A stretch of DNA of 32,890 bases, taken from Alistipes sp. (GTDB lineage Bacteria; Bacteroidota; Bacteroidia; Bacteroidales; Rikenellaceae). The translations under genes and the position numbers were made by a program. The notes under the pieces are model-generated. The model was given only the letters and a program-made list of their open reading frames with translations, had not been told where the DNA came from and searched no databases. The DNA is taken from contig JAFUOK010000005.1 of the NCBI GenBank assembly GCA_017481925.1, positions 1 through 32,890 of the forward strand, given 5' to 3'. Shown in pieces: positions 8,328 to 16,011 of the stretch; positions within the stretch are counted from its first letter, which is position 1, and each line of letters starts with the position of its first letter.

Positions 8328-9449
8328 TTATATTATTCTGCGAGCCGTGGCCTCTGCGGTCAGCGACTCGCCTGTAAATCCTTCAATGAGCACCAATCCC
8401 GGGCGCTTGCCAACCTCCACCGAGCCCAGATAGGCATCCATACCCAGAGCACGTGCACCACCCATCGTAGCCCACTCTATACGCTCGGCCAGAGGCACCT
8501 CGGCAAGGCGTTTTACCTCCTCCAGCATCGAGAGGTTGTCGTTCGAGGCGAGCGAGTCGGTACCCAGACATATCAGGGCATTGTGGCGTCGCAACAGCTC
8601 CACGGGCGGGCGTAAGCCCGAAATATAGTCATTCGACTGCGGACACAAAACCCACGCTATGGGGTTCGCGAAATACTCCTCCAGCAGTGTCACATCCTCC
8701 TCCCCGACACAGCAGGCGTGCACCAGCATAAGGCGCGCCGAGCGAGGCAGGGACTCTACAAGACGTCGTGCGGGCGAGCCATAGTGCAGAAAATCGCACT
8801 GCCACCCCATACGCTCATACCACGCCGCAAGCGAACCTTCGCCCCGAAAGAGAGCCTGCTCGTCGGGCGACTCCATAAAATGAATCGAGAGCGGAGCATC
8901 GCCCGCTTGAGCCGCCACACGGCGAAACGGCGCATCCTGCAACGAGTAGATAGAGTGCGGTGTAGGCGTAGTGTCGCTCTGACCAACGAGCGACGAGATG
9001 CTATCCACATCGGACCGTAAGCCAAACAATTCGGCAAAGGAGTGGTAGCGGATCCTGCTTTGCTGCTTCATCGGGTAGGATGTAGTGCCGTTCACTATAT
9101 CGCCCACAGCCTGCACGCCCTCCTGCCACATCTGCCTATCGGCGGCACAGAGTGCCTGCACCCGCTCCTCATCCGAGTAGAGGCCACGCACCTGACCTAT
9201 GGCACGGGCAAAGCCTGCAAAGCCTGTTCCGCGGGCGATAGCACCACGCAGGTAGGATAGCTCTATGTGGCAATGGGCATTGACAAAACCCGCCGTGAGG
9301 GCACCCGAATAGAACTCCGTATGTGGCATTGCATCCAGCCGCTCCCACTGCTCCACGCCCACAATGCGGCCATCGTCATCGAGCGTAATGATGGGGCGCG
9401 CGGTGATGCGACGGCGATCAATGAGGTAGTGGGCTGCTATACGGCGCAT
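8328..9449 (-). CDS. Amidohydrolase family deaminase (possible aminodeoxyfutalosine deaminase-like)
   Basis: Metal-dependent hydrolase of the amidohydrolase superfamily, 373 residues from the ATG at 9449. Active-site motifs: HxH in NAHCHIEL (H59, H61), TPHSIYS (H165), HFMESPDE (H190, E194), LVHACC (H244) and the metal Asp in GTDSLASN (D298). This set is typical of the deaminase branch that includes 6-aminodeoxyfutalosine deaminase of the futalosine menaquinone route, but the substrate is not proven. The reading frame extends back to 9539, but that extension lies inside the upstream gene. The ATG at 9449, one base after the upstream stop, fits the family start. Confidence 0.85.
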   Translation of the reverse strand: MRRIAAHYLIDRRRITARPIITLDDDGRIVGVEQWERLDAMPHTEFYSGALTAGFVNAHCHIELSYLRGAIARGTGFAGFARAIGQVRGLYSDEERVQALCAADRQMWQEGVQAVGDIVNGTTSYPMKQQSRIRYHSFAELFGLRSDVDSISSLVGQSDTTPTPHSIYSLQDAPFRRVAAQAGDAPLSIHFMESPDEQALFRGEGSLAAWYERMGWQCDFLHYGSPARRLVESLPRSARLMLVHACCVGEEDVTLLEEYFANPIAWVLCPQSNDYISGLRPPVELLRRHNALICLGTDSLASNDNLSMLEEVKRLAEVPLAERIEWATMGGARALGMDAYLGSVEVGKRPGLVLIEGFTGESLTAEATARRII

Positions 9450-9450
9450 A

Positions 9451-10296
9451 TTACTTACGGGCTTGTGTTTCGATGATATTGATAAGCGAATCGGAGAAGA
9501 TACGCATCTGCGCCTGTTCGTTGAAGAGCAGACGAACACCCTCCTCGACGGGAGGCGTGTAGGTTATCTTGATGTCGTGAATGGTCATCTTGGGCACCTT
9601 GCGAGTCTTGGGCTCGCGGTTATAGTGGAACAGATCCACCACCAGACGGCGCTTGGTGCTGTCGCCCTCCTCGATAGTGTAGGTCTGCGAGAAGGTGGCC
9701 TTATCACGGCGCTGCAAGGCTCCATTGAGAAGTTGCTGGCGGGTGCTGTCCTGCTTCTCGAAGTAGATATACATACGGCGGTTAGGCTCCCTGTCGAGCG
9801 AGTCGAGCGTATATGACCCCGTGACAGAGTAGTCGCCCGGGCGCTGGGCTATCACCTCAAAGCGCAATAGCAACGAGTCGGCACTCTCCTTGACAACGAT
9901 GGTGGAGTCGGAGAGTAGCGTATAGCGTGACGTGCGACGTGCCACATTCTCGATAGTATCCTGGCGGATGACCTGAGTATTCAGCGAGTTGGCCTCCTGC
10001 TCCAGCAGGCCGATCATATACTCGGCCACATCGCTCAGGCGGATACTCTTACGACGTGAGAAGTTGTTGATCGTATATTGCACATCCTCGGTGGTGTAGC
10101 CATAGTGGGCGAAGATAGGCTCGTAGATATTCATCGAGTCGATCTTGAACTCGGTGTTCACGTTAAGGTAGGCATTCACCAACATAGCATCGTGAAAGAT
10201 CTGTCCCAATACGGCATCAGGCACCTCCTTGGGTTTATTGCAGGCTACGACGAGCAGAGCGCCGAGCAGAAATAAGGCTGATATTATACGTTTCAT
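9451..10296 (-). CDS. DUF4296 domain lipoprotein
   Basis: A 281-residue probable lipoprotein: MKRIISALFLLGALLVVAC with lipobox Cys19. The first 110 residues (VLGQIFHDAMLVNAYLN, then YGYTTEDVQYTINNFSRR) match the DUF4296 pattern, a Bacteroidota family of unknown function. The C-terminal half is strand-rich with repeated DSLL/DSTR stretches. It lies 4 bp after the LolC/E-type permease gene, and DUF4296 lipoproteins are often found beside envelope genes. Function unknown. Confidence 0.8.
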   Translation of the reverse strand: MKRIISALFLLGALLVVACNKPKEVPDAVLGQIFHDAMLVNAYLNVNTEFKIDSMNIYEPIFAHYGYTTEDVQYTINNFSRRKSIRLSDVAEYMIGLLEQEANSLNTQVIRQDTIENVARRTSRYTLLSDSTIVVKESADSLLLRFEVIAQRPGDYSVTGSYTLDSLDREPNRRMYIYFEKQDSTRQQLLNGALQRRDKATFSQTYTIEEGDSTKRRLVVDLFHYNREPKTRKVPKMTIHDIKITYTPPVEEGVRLLFNEQAQMRIFSDSLINIIETQARK

Positions 10297-10300
10297 CTAT

Positions 10301-11515
10301 CTAAATATTTTCACGCATCACAGCGCGAACAGTAAGGTTTACAACTATAAGCGACACGGCCACATAAGCCACAACGGTAAGCACAACGTCCGTCAGGTGC
10401 ACCTCCACGGGGTAGACACTCACGCTGAGCGTCGTGGAGTCGATGCCCACAAAGCCGAAGTGCTGCTGCCCCAGAGCAAGACCGGCACCCAGCACCAGGC
10501 CCAGCGCAAGGCTCAGCAGAGCCATCACACGACCCTCGGCGATGAAGATTCCACGCACAAAGTCGCTGCGTGCGCCCATCGTGCGCAGGGTCTGCACGTC
10601 GTGACGCTTGTCGATAATCACCATAACGAGCGTACCCACAATCGAGAGCGAGGCGATGATCATCACCACCACCGCAATGCCGAAGACACCCCACTTTTCG
10701 AGTGCCATAAGGCGATAGATGGAGTTGCGCTCCTCGCGTGTGCGCACCTCGAACTCCTCTCCCACGGCTTGCTGCACCGCTTGGGCAAGGTTTTCGACAG
10801 AGATCCCCTCATCGGCCTTGATCTCTACGGCCGAGGCACGGCCATTATAATTAAACAACTCCTGCGCCGCCGCAAGCGACGTTACAAGGAGCGAGCGGTT
10901 ATCCTCGTCGATGGAGTAGATACCTGCGACCGCCATATCGCGACGTGTGTAGCCGCCCACGGGCACGAGTGTCGAGATGCGGGCACGATTGATGGCATAA
11001 AGGCGCATATTCTCGCCCACAACCGTCGAGCGCAACGCCCCCAGGTCCTGCATCGCTCCATGTGCCGCCACAACCCTATGGCCCTGCTCATCGCTCAGGG
11101 TAAAATCGCCCAGAATGAGGTTACGCGCCAACGGCACCACCGAAGTATAGCTCTCGTCCACGCCCTTGACACGCACCACCGTGCGACGCTCGCCCATCTC
11201 GGCAAGGGCGCTCTGCTCCAGGGTGTAGGAGTAGCGAGCAATGCCCTCCGCGCCCTCGAAGAGTGATCGGGGCAGAGCCTCAACCGAAAAGGTTGTACCC
11301 GCACGAGGCGAGACGACGAGATCGGAATCGACGCTTTTCAGGTTCTCCAGAGCCATAGTCTCCAAACCGTTAAATATCGAGAGCAGCAGTATGATAGCCG
11401 CCACGGGCACGGCCATAGCCACGATGCTCACCGCCGAGATGATGTTGATCACCGAGTGCGACTTCGGCGAACGGACATAGCGGGCGGCAATGAGATATTT
11501 AAGATTCAGCGACAC
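10301..11515 (-). CDS. FtsX/LolC-E family ABC transporter permease
   Basis: Inner-membrane permease of the lipoprotein-export (LolCDE) type, 404 residues. TM1 lies near residues 23-47 with NIISAVSIVAMAVPVAA and IFNGLE. A large periplasmic domain follows, then three C-terminal membrane segments including MIIASLSIVGTLVMVIIDKR, RTMGARSDFVRGIFIAEG and LALGLVLGAGLALG. A start at GTG (11515) is chosen because homologues begin with a short segment equivalent to SLNLKYLIAARY; the open frame reaches 11653 but that extension overlaps rbfA antiparallel in composition and looks random. An AAGGAG lies about 15 nt upstream inside the end of rbfA. No ATPase gene is adjacent. Confidence 0.88.
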   Translation of the reverse strand: MSLNLKYLIAARYVRSPKSHSVINIISAVSIVAMAVPVAAIILLLSIFNGLETMALENLKSVDSDLVVSPRAGTTFSVEALPRSLFEGAEGIARYSYTLEQSALAEMGERRTVVRVKGVDESYTSVVPLARNLILGDFTLSDEQGHRVVAAHGAMQDLGALRSTVVGENMRLYAINRARISTLVPVGGYTRRDMAVAGIYSIDEDNRSLLVTSLAAAQELFNYNGRASAVEIKADEGISVENLAQAVQQAVGEEFEVRTREERNSIYRLMALEKWGVFGIAVVVMIIASLSIVGTLVMVIIDKRHDVQTLRTMGARSDFVRGIFIAEGRVMALLSLALGLVLGAGLALGQQHFGFVGIDSTTLSVSVYPVEVHLTDVVLTVVAYVAVSLIVVNLTVRAVMRENI

Positions 11516-11526
11516 GGCAGACGGTG

Positions 11527-11874
11527 TTACTCCTTGAGCAGCGAGTCGATATTCTCGATATACTCGAGCGAGTCGTCGAGGAAGAACTGCAACTCGGGCA
11601 CGATCTTGAGCTGGTTGCGTATGCGGCGACCCAGCTCGCGGCGGATAAACCAATTATTCTTCTCCAACTCCTCCATAACGGCCTGGTTGCGCTCGAAGGG
11701 GAAGATACTGAAATAGACCTTCGCATAGGCAAAGTCGGGCGATACGCGCACCGTTGTGACCGTGATCATAGCACCCGCACCCAAGCCACGACACTCCTTC
11801 TGAAGTATCTCGGCAATATCGCGCTGAATCTGTCGCGCAATCTTCTGCTGACGTGTTGTTTGCTGTTGTTCCAT
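11527..11874 (-). CDS. rbfA: 30S ribosome-binding factor A
   Basis: KH-fold assembly factor that binds the 30S subunit during maturation of the 16S 5' end and in cold adaptation. It is 115 residues with typical features: RQQKIARQIQRDIAEILQKE at the start, MITVTTVRVSPDFAYAKVYFS in the middle, and IRRELGRRIRNQLKIVPELQFFLDD-type C-terminus ending in IDSLLKE. It sits 11 bp before the permease gene on the same strand. rbfA followed by a LolC/E-like permease recurs in Bacteroidales, from memory. Confidence 0.95.
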   Translation of the reverse strand: MEQQQTTRQQKIARQIQRDIAEILQKECRGLGAGAMITVTTVRVSPDFAYAKVYFSIFPFERNQAVMEELEKNNWFIRRELGRRIRNQLKIVPELQFFLDDSLEYIENIDSLLKE

Positions 11875-11941
11875 ATTATTTATTCGCTTTTTATGCTTAA
11901 TGTGTATATCTCTAACTATTCTTTCTTATCATCGCATACCT

Positions 11942-12042
11942 TGCGGACACGGTCCGCATTTACAAGTCTGACCCACCCCCAACCCCCGCCTCAGGCAGGG
12001 GCTTTGGTCGCCGCAAGCGGCTCCGAAGCGGAATGACCAAAG
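11942..12042. repeat. Cluster of perfect hairpins between rbfA and the barrel gene
   Basis: Three stem structures in about 100 bp. The first is TGCGGAC-ACG-GTCCGCA at 11942-11958. The second is CCCC-GCC-TCA-GGC-(A)-GGGG at 11984-12001. The third is branched: CTTTGGTC (12002-12009) pairs with GACCAAAG (12035-12042) and encloses GCCGC-AA-GCGGC and TCCG-AAG-CGGA. No T-tract follows on the transcribed strand, so it is not a standard terminator. It is loosely like the repeat family at 17855 and 32694. Confidence 0.6.
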
Positions 12043-12065
12043 GTTATACGGTTTTCCTTACTCTT

Positions 12066-12893
12066 TTAACTACCTGATGTAGAGGTTCCCTGCTGGTAGC
12101 GGAACTCTCTGTTCGAGCGGTCACGCTTGGGAGGCTTGTAGAACCACTCCGTGAAGCCATCCTTATTGAAGCGGAAGGCCAGCGTGACGCTGATATTGAT
12201 ATTATCCAGCGGCGAACGCAGAGGCGTCGAGCGGAAGGGATTCTCCGCGCCATCGGTTGCGTTGTCGTAGTATTTGTTCATATTGCGCATCAGGTCGGCA
12301 TAACCAAAGTAGTAGCGGGCTCGCACACCCAGCTCGTAACGACCAAACAGCAGCGCAAAACCTCCACCGCCCGCAAGGCCGTAGTTCCAGCGGTTGTCGC
12401 GCTCCAGACGCCAGTCGTAGTCGCCCTTAAGGCCCGTATCCTCATACTCGTAGTCGCCACCGAAGTTATACGAGAAGGTGAGCGCAGCCTCCAGATACAG
12501 ACGCACGTGGTGCTTGGCAAGATAGACGTGCGGCTGCCACACCAGAGGCAACATAATGGAGTTCAGACGCCGCGTGTAGAAGTTGTAGTCGCGTATCTCC
12601 TCGCCCTTGTCGTTGGTCGTGGCGGAGTAACTGTAACCGAACGAGAAGCCTCGCTGCATATACTCCAGATCGACACCTATGGCACCGACATATCGCGGCA
12701 GAGAGTAGTAACGCCACGACAGACCGAAGTTAGTGCCTCCCAGGAGCATCTTCATCTCCTGCTGGGGATAGAAGCGTGCCGTTGAGGAGCCTAAACCTCC
12801 CGACACACCGAAGGTATGCTGTGCCCTGGCGGAGAAGCCCGCCAAAGCAAAGAGCAGGATGAATGTTAGTCGTAATATCTTCTTCATAATCAT
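12066..12893 (-). CDS. PorT-like outer-membrane beta-barrel protein
   Basis: A 275-residue exported protein with signal peptide ending ARAQ (about residue 25). The body is a series of alternating strands with aromatic girdles (TNFGLSWRYYSLPRYVGAIG, VRLYLEAALTFSYNFGGDY, YELGVRARYYFGYADL, NINISVTLAFRFN), which fits the small 8-strand PorT-type barrels of Bacteroidota. Some of these serve the type IX secretion system, but that cannot be inferred here. Either ATG (12893 or 12887) could start it; both keep the signal peptide. It follows the Ig-like lipoprotein gene by 9 bp, so co-transcription is likely. Confidence 0.82.
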   Translation of the reverse strand: MIMKKILRLTFILLFALAGFSARAQHTFGVSGGLGSSTARFYPQQEMKMLLGGTNFGLSWRYYSLPRYVGAIGVDLEYMQRGFSFGYSYSATTNDKGEEIRDYNFYTRRLNSIMLPLVWQPHVYLAKHHVRLYLEAALTFSYNFGGDYEYEDTGLKGDYDWRLERDNRWNYGLAGGGGFALLFGRYELGVRARYYFGYADLMRNMNKYYDNATDGAENPFRSTPLRSPLDNINISVTLAFRFNKDGFTEWFYKPPKRDRSNREFRYQQGTSTSGS

Positions 12894-12902
12894 ACTTTTT
12901 CG

Positions 12903-15005
12903 TTAGCGGCCACCCATCGAATTGATGGTCTGACGTGAGGCTGAGTTGCCTCCTCCAAGGCCACCCATACCGCCCATCATACCCGAGCCCATGGAGCCCA
13001 TACCCATCGAGCCCTGGTTGTGGTTATGGTTGTGGTCGTCGCCCGACTGCGCCTGCTTGCGGCGCTCCTCGGCCTCCTTCTGCAGGCGTACCTGCTCGCG
13101 ACGATCCAGTCGCTGGATGAGTTGCTCCATAGTCACGGGAGCAAACAACGATGCCATATCGAGCGAGAACTCAAACTCCCAGCCCGCCTTCATCGTGAAG
13201 AGCTCCTCCTCCTGTTCGTTCTTGTAGAGTTCGGCACGCTCGCTCTGGCGACGCTCTACCAGATTACCCGAATCCCAACGGCCATTGTCGTTCAGATCCT
13301 CAACGATGCGCATGCGCAGATCGCCCGTAGGAACGTAGTTGATGGTATGCACGCCGGCACCTATATGGGGGAACTCGCGCTGCACGCTGTTACGAGAGTC
13401 GAGCAGCTGGATGATATATGTCGCACCCTCGGTGCGGGGCTTTACGTCAAGGCGCAGTGTGGCGAACTTTGCTATATCCGAGACGGTGAAGTTGAGCATC
13501 AGCGAATCGTTACCCTCGCCCGTGATGTCAGCCAGCGCATCGGTGGGTATGCGCAGACGATACTGGCGATCGGCGAGCCAGCGTGAGTGCATACGCCACT
13601 TGCGGGGCGACAGAGAGTCGGGCCTGAACGAAATCTTCTCACGCACCGTGTCGCGCTTCTCGCTCCACGAGATAAGCTCCAGAGCCGTAGAGTCGAAACG
13701 TGTAAGCGGCGTGGGGAACTCAAACAGCAGATCCTGCTCGGGGTTTATCTCCGTGCGGTCGGTGGGGGCCACAAGGCGGAACGTAGAGGGTTGTGCAGCC
13801 TCCTGCCACTCTCTGCCCTCGGCCTCGGCACGGGCACGCTGACGCTCCAGACGTTCGCGCTCGCGCTCCTGCTCGCGCGTCTCCACCCTTCGCCACGCCA
13901 GGCGCAGCTCCTCGGTCTCGGGACGCAGCACACGCACCGAGTCGTGCTTGAGGTAGGTGATAGAGCCTCGTATGGTGTCGGGCAGCAGCTCCGACTCAAC
14001 ATCGAGCCACAAGGCCATAGAGTCGCGCTCGTCGCTCAGGTATTCGTAGATAATCTTATCCGAGGGTATGCCCTCCAACATAAGAGAGTCGATCTGGGGA
14101 CGGCCACCACCAAACGAGAGGATGATCTTATGCTGCTCGGGGCGCAACTTCTCGCGCAGGGTCTGACGGCGGAAACTCACATCGGTGAACATACGCAGGT
14201 AGATCTGCGGATCGGCCGAGGGGTAACGACGCACCGAGTCGTACCAGATGGCGAAGGGTGGCATCTCGGTGGGGTTGTATGTACCGTCGAGGAAGCCCAC
14301 CTTATCGATCGAGGGCTCGTACGACTGGTTCTCGTTCTTATCCTCGTAGGCATACACACGGTAGGCCACGGGCTTGAGGTTCTGCGCAATGAAGATACCG
14401 TTGCGCTGCGAGCGTGCAATCTTCGAGGGGCGGAAGTTGAACATCGTAGAGTCATACTCCCTTGGCTCGGGCACCGAGTCGGCCTCGAAGAAGCAGATGT
14501 AGGTGCGACCCAACGAGTCAGAGGTCTCGCTATCCTCGGTATAGCCCGACATATAGAGCGAGTCGATCTCGTCGCCCGTAGAGAAGACGTAGCGCAAGCC
14601 GTGCAGGGGGTTACCCTCGTTGTTGTCGGCCACCGAAGCGCCAAACTCAATGGCATAGGTGGTGTTGGGTTCGAGCGAGTCGGCCTCCAAATCGATCTGG
14701 ATGCCACGGCCTCGCACCGCAACGGTGGGCTTCTTCTTCATTGCAGGCGAGGTGTAGAGCTCCTTCTGCAAATCCTTCAGCTGCACATACTCATCGAAGG
14801 CCATATAGATGCGGTCGTCGTTGAAGCGTGTGGCGTTGAGCATAGGTGTCACGGTGACCACCGTGGGTGAGAGCGAGTCGCGCGGACCGCCCGTAGGGTT
14901 ACCTATCGAAGCACAACGCGTGAGAAACGCTCCGCCGAAAAGGAGTAGCACGGCAGCCGTCGCAAAGCGCTGCAAGGGTGTAGTATGGTGTTTTATCTTC
15001 ATCAT
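12903..15005 (-). CDS. Large Big_5/Ig-like domain lipoprotein with His/Met/Gly-rich tail
   Basis: A 700-residue exported protein. The N-terminal hydrophobic segment is followed by C31 in LTRCASIGNPTGGPRDSLSP, the typical start of a Bacteroidota Ig-like (Big_5) lipoprotein, although Arg at -1 is unusual for a lipobox. Residues about 42-145 form the Big_5 domain (FDEYVQLKD, NTTYAIEFGASVADNNEGN, YVFSTGDEIDSLYMSG). The middle holds strand-rich repeats, with a charged coiled-coil-like stretch near 370-395 (ETREQERERERLERQRARAE). The C-terminal 60 residues run from a Glu/Arg/Gln helix into a DDHNHNHNQ stretch and a Gly/Met-rich low-complexity tail. It is probably surface or periplasmic; function unknown. 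Confidence 0.82.
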   Translation of the reverse strand: MMKIKHHTTPLQRFATAAVLLLFGGAFLTRCASIGNPTGGPRDSLSPTVVTVTPMLNATRFNDDRIYMAFDEYVQLKDLQKELYTSPAMKKKPTVAVRGRGIQIDLEADSLEPNTTYAIEFGASVADNNEGNPLHGLRYVFSTGDEIDSLYMSGYTEDSETSDSLGRTYICFFEADSVPEPREYDSTMFNFRPSKIARSQRNGIFIAQNLKPVAYRVYAYEDKNENQSYEPSIDKVGFLDGTYNPTEMPPFAIWYDSVRRYPSADPQIYLRMFTDVSFRRQTLREKLRPEQHKIILSFGGGRPQIDSLMLEGIPSDKIIYEYLSDERDSMALWLDVESELLPDTIRGSITYLKHDSVRVLRPETEELRLAWRRVETREQERERERLERQRARAEAEGREWQEAAQPSTFRLVAPTDRTEINPEQDLLFEFPTPLTRFDSTALELISWSEKRDTVREKISFRPDSLSPRKWRMHSRWLADRQYRLRIPTDALADITGEGNDSLMLNFTVSDIAKFATLRLDVKPRTEGATYIIQLLDSRNSVQREFPHIGAGVHTINYVPTGDLRMRIVEDLNDNGRWDSGNLVERRQSERAELYKNEQEEELFTMKAGWEFEFSLDMASLFAPVTMEQLIQRLDRREQVRLQKEAEERRKQAQSGDDHNHNHNQGSMGMGSMGSGMMGGMGGLGGGNSASRQTINSMGGR

Positions 15006-15016
15006 CGAATAAAAAA

Positions 15017-15526
15017 TTAGTTCTCTTCACTCTCGGCCTTAAAAAAGTCGTTCTTCACAAGCCATCCCGACGAGGAGTGTGTTCCGCGCCACGAGGCCAT
15101 ATAGAGTTTTGTATCTACCGTTGCAAGGTTGATGGGTAGTTCGTACTTACGATAAGCATATAGGCGTAACGTAGGGTTCACCAGCACAAGCATCGATATG
15201 GGCTGCTCCAGCCTCACCGAGGCGGGATAGGGCAACGCGACGTCGAACGTACCCTCCACATCGGGTGTCGAGCGCACCTCGCCAGTGGTTTTGTTGGTGA
15301 TGCGGCGGGCAAGGGCATCCTCATACGTGAGGACACTCCACTCGGTGGTATCGACATAGTAGGCGTAGGTCTCAACTGCCGTAGCGGGCGTAAACTCGCC
15401 ATCGGCCACCGACTGGTCATAGACGGCGATGTTGAAGTCCGTATAGGATACTACATCCTTAAAGCAGGAGTGCAGGAGCACGGCGCCCAGCACCACGAAG
15501 GCTATATGTTTTAGTCGTTTCATCAT
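15017..15526 (-). CDS. Small lipoprotein of unknown function
   Basis: A 169-residue probable lipoprotein, MMKRLKHIAFVVLGAVLLHSC with the modified Cys at position 21. The rest is strand-rich with many Tyr (TYAYYVDTTEWSVLTYED, RLYAYRKYELPINLATVDTK) and no motif I recognise. The ATG overlaps the end of folK (ATGATGA, 15526-15520 reading down), pointing to translational coupling. It precedes the Ig-like lipoprotein gene by 11 bp; the two may belong to one envelope function. It may be restricted to close relatives. Confidence 0.72.
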   Translation of the reverse strand: MMKRLKHIAFVVLGAVLLHSCFKDVVSYTDFNIAVYDQSVADGEFTPATAVETYAYYVDTTEWSVLTYEDALARRITNKTTGEVRSTPDVEGTFDVALPYPASVRLEQPISMLVLVNPTLRLYAYRKYELPINLATVDTKLYMASWRGTHSSSGWLVKNDFFKAESEEN

Positions 15527-16011
15527 TTGCTTTTTAACTCACTATAAATATCTTGCAGGCTCCGCTGCAATACGGGATGACAATAGTCGCCCATAATCTC
15601 GCACAGCGGCTCCAGGGCAAACTCACGCTCGTGCAACAGAGGATGCGGCACACACAGACGTGGCTCGCTGATTATCTCATCGTCGCAGAACATCACATCC
15701 ACATCCACCACGCGTGAGGCATATCGCTCGCCCGTGAGGCTCTTCTCCCAAGCCTCCTGCGCCCTGTCGCGTCCCACTATCTGCTCCACCTCCAAAGCTA
15801 CATCCAGCACCTGCATCGGTGTAAGCGAGGTCCTTAGGCGCAGAGCCTGATTGGCAAAGGGCTCCTCGGCCGAAAAACCCCACGCCTGCGAGGAGTAGAT
15901 GCGCGAATGTGCCACCACCTCGCCTATACGCTCGGCAAGCAACGTAGCCGTACGCTGCAGAATCTGCTCACGCTCGGGGGCATTGCTGCCCGTTAGGAGG
16001 GTTGCGATCAT
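15523..16011 (-). CDS. folK: 2-amino-4-hydroxy-6-hydroxymethyldihydropteridine pyrophosphokinase
   Basis: HPPK transfers pyrophosphate from ATP to the pterin in folate synthesis. It is 162 residues from the ATG at 16011, which overlaps the holB stop by one base (TGATG); a GTG three bases earlier is possible. Family motifs: TGSN near the N-terminus, SRIYSSQAWGF, FANQALRLRTSLTP, the GRDR segment, the two Mg-binding Asp in RVVDVDVMF, and VPHPLLHEREFALEPL. No fused folB or folP domain. It lies between holB and a lipoprotein gene, overlapping both. Confidence 0.93.
   Translation of the reverse strand: MIATLLTGSNAPEREQILQRTATLLAERIGEVVAHSRIYSSQAWGFSAEEPFANQALRLRTSLTPMQVLDVALEVEQIVGRDRAQEAWEKSLTGERYASRVVDVDVMFCDDEIISEPRLCVPHPLLHEREFALEPLCEIMGDYCHPVLQRSLQDIYSELKSK

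Noticed and set aside
9450-9539. N-terminal extension of the amidohydrolase
   Set aside because: The 30 extra residues lie inside the end of the DUF4296 gene and lack family similarity; the ATG at 9449 fits the adjacent-gene spacing.
6661-10296. Cobalamin-uptake surface locus
   Set aside because: The PKD-like lipoprotein recalled such loci, but there is no BtuB-like receptor, no BtuG-like propeller and no cobalamin riboswitch in the window.
10229-11266. 345-residue plus-strand ORF
   Set aside because: Antisense to the LolC/E-type permease; His/Arg-rich low-information sequence.
13587-14870. 427-residue plus-strand ORF
   Set aside because: Lies wholly antisense to the Big_5 lipoprotein gene, which has a signal sequence and family motifs. 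The antisense translation is rich in Arg/His/Leu as expected of a shadow frame.
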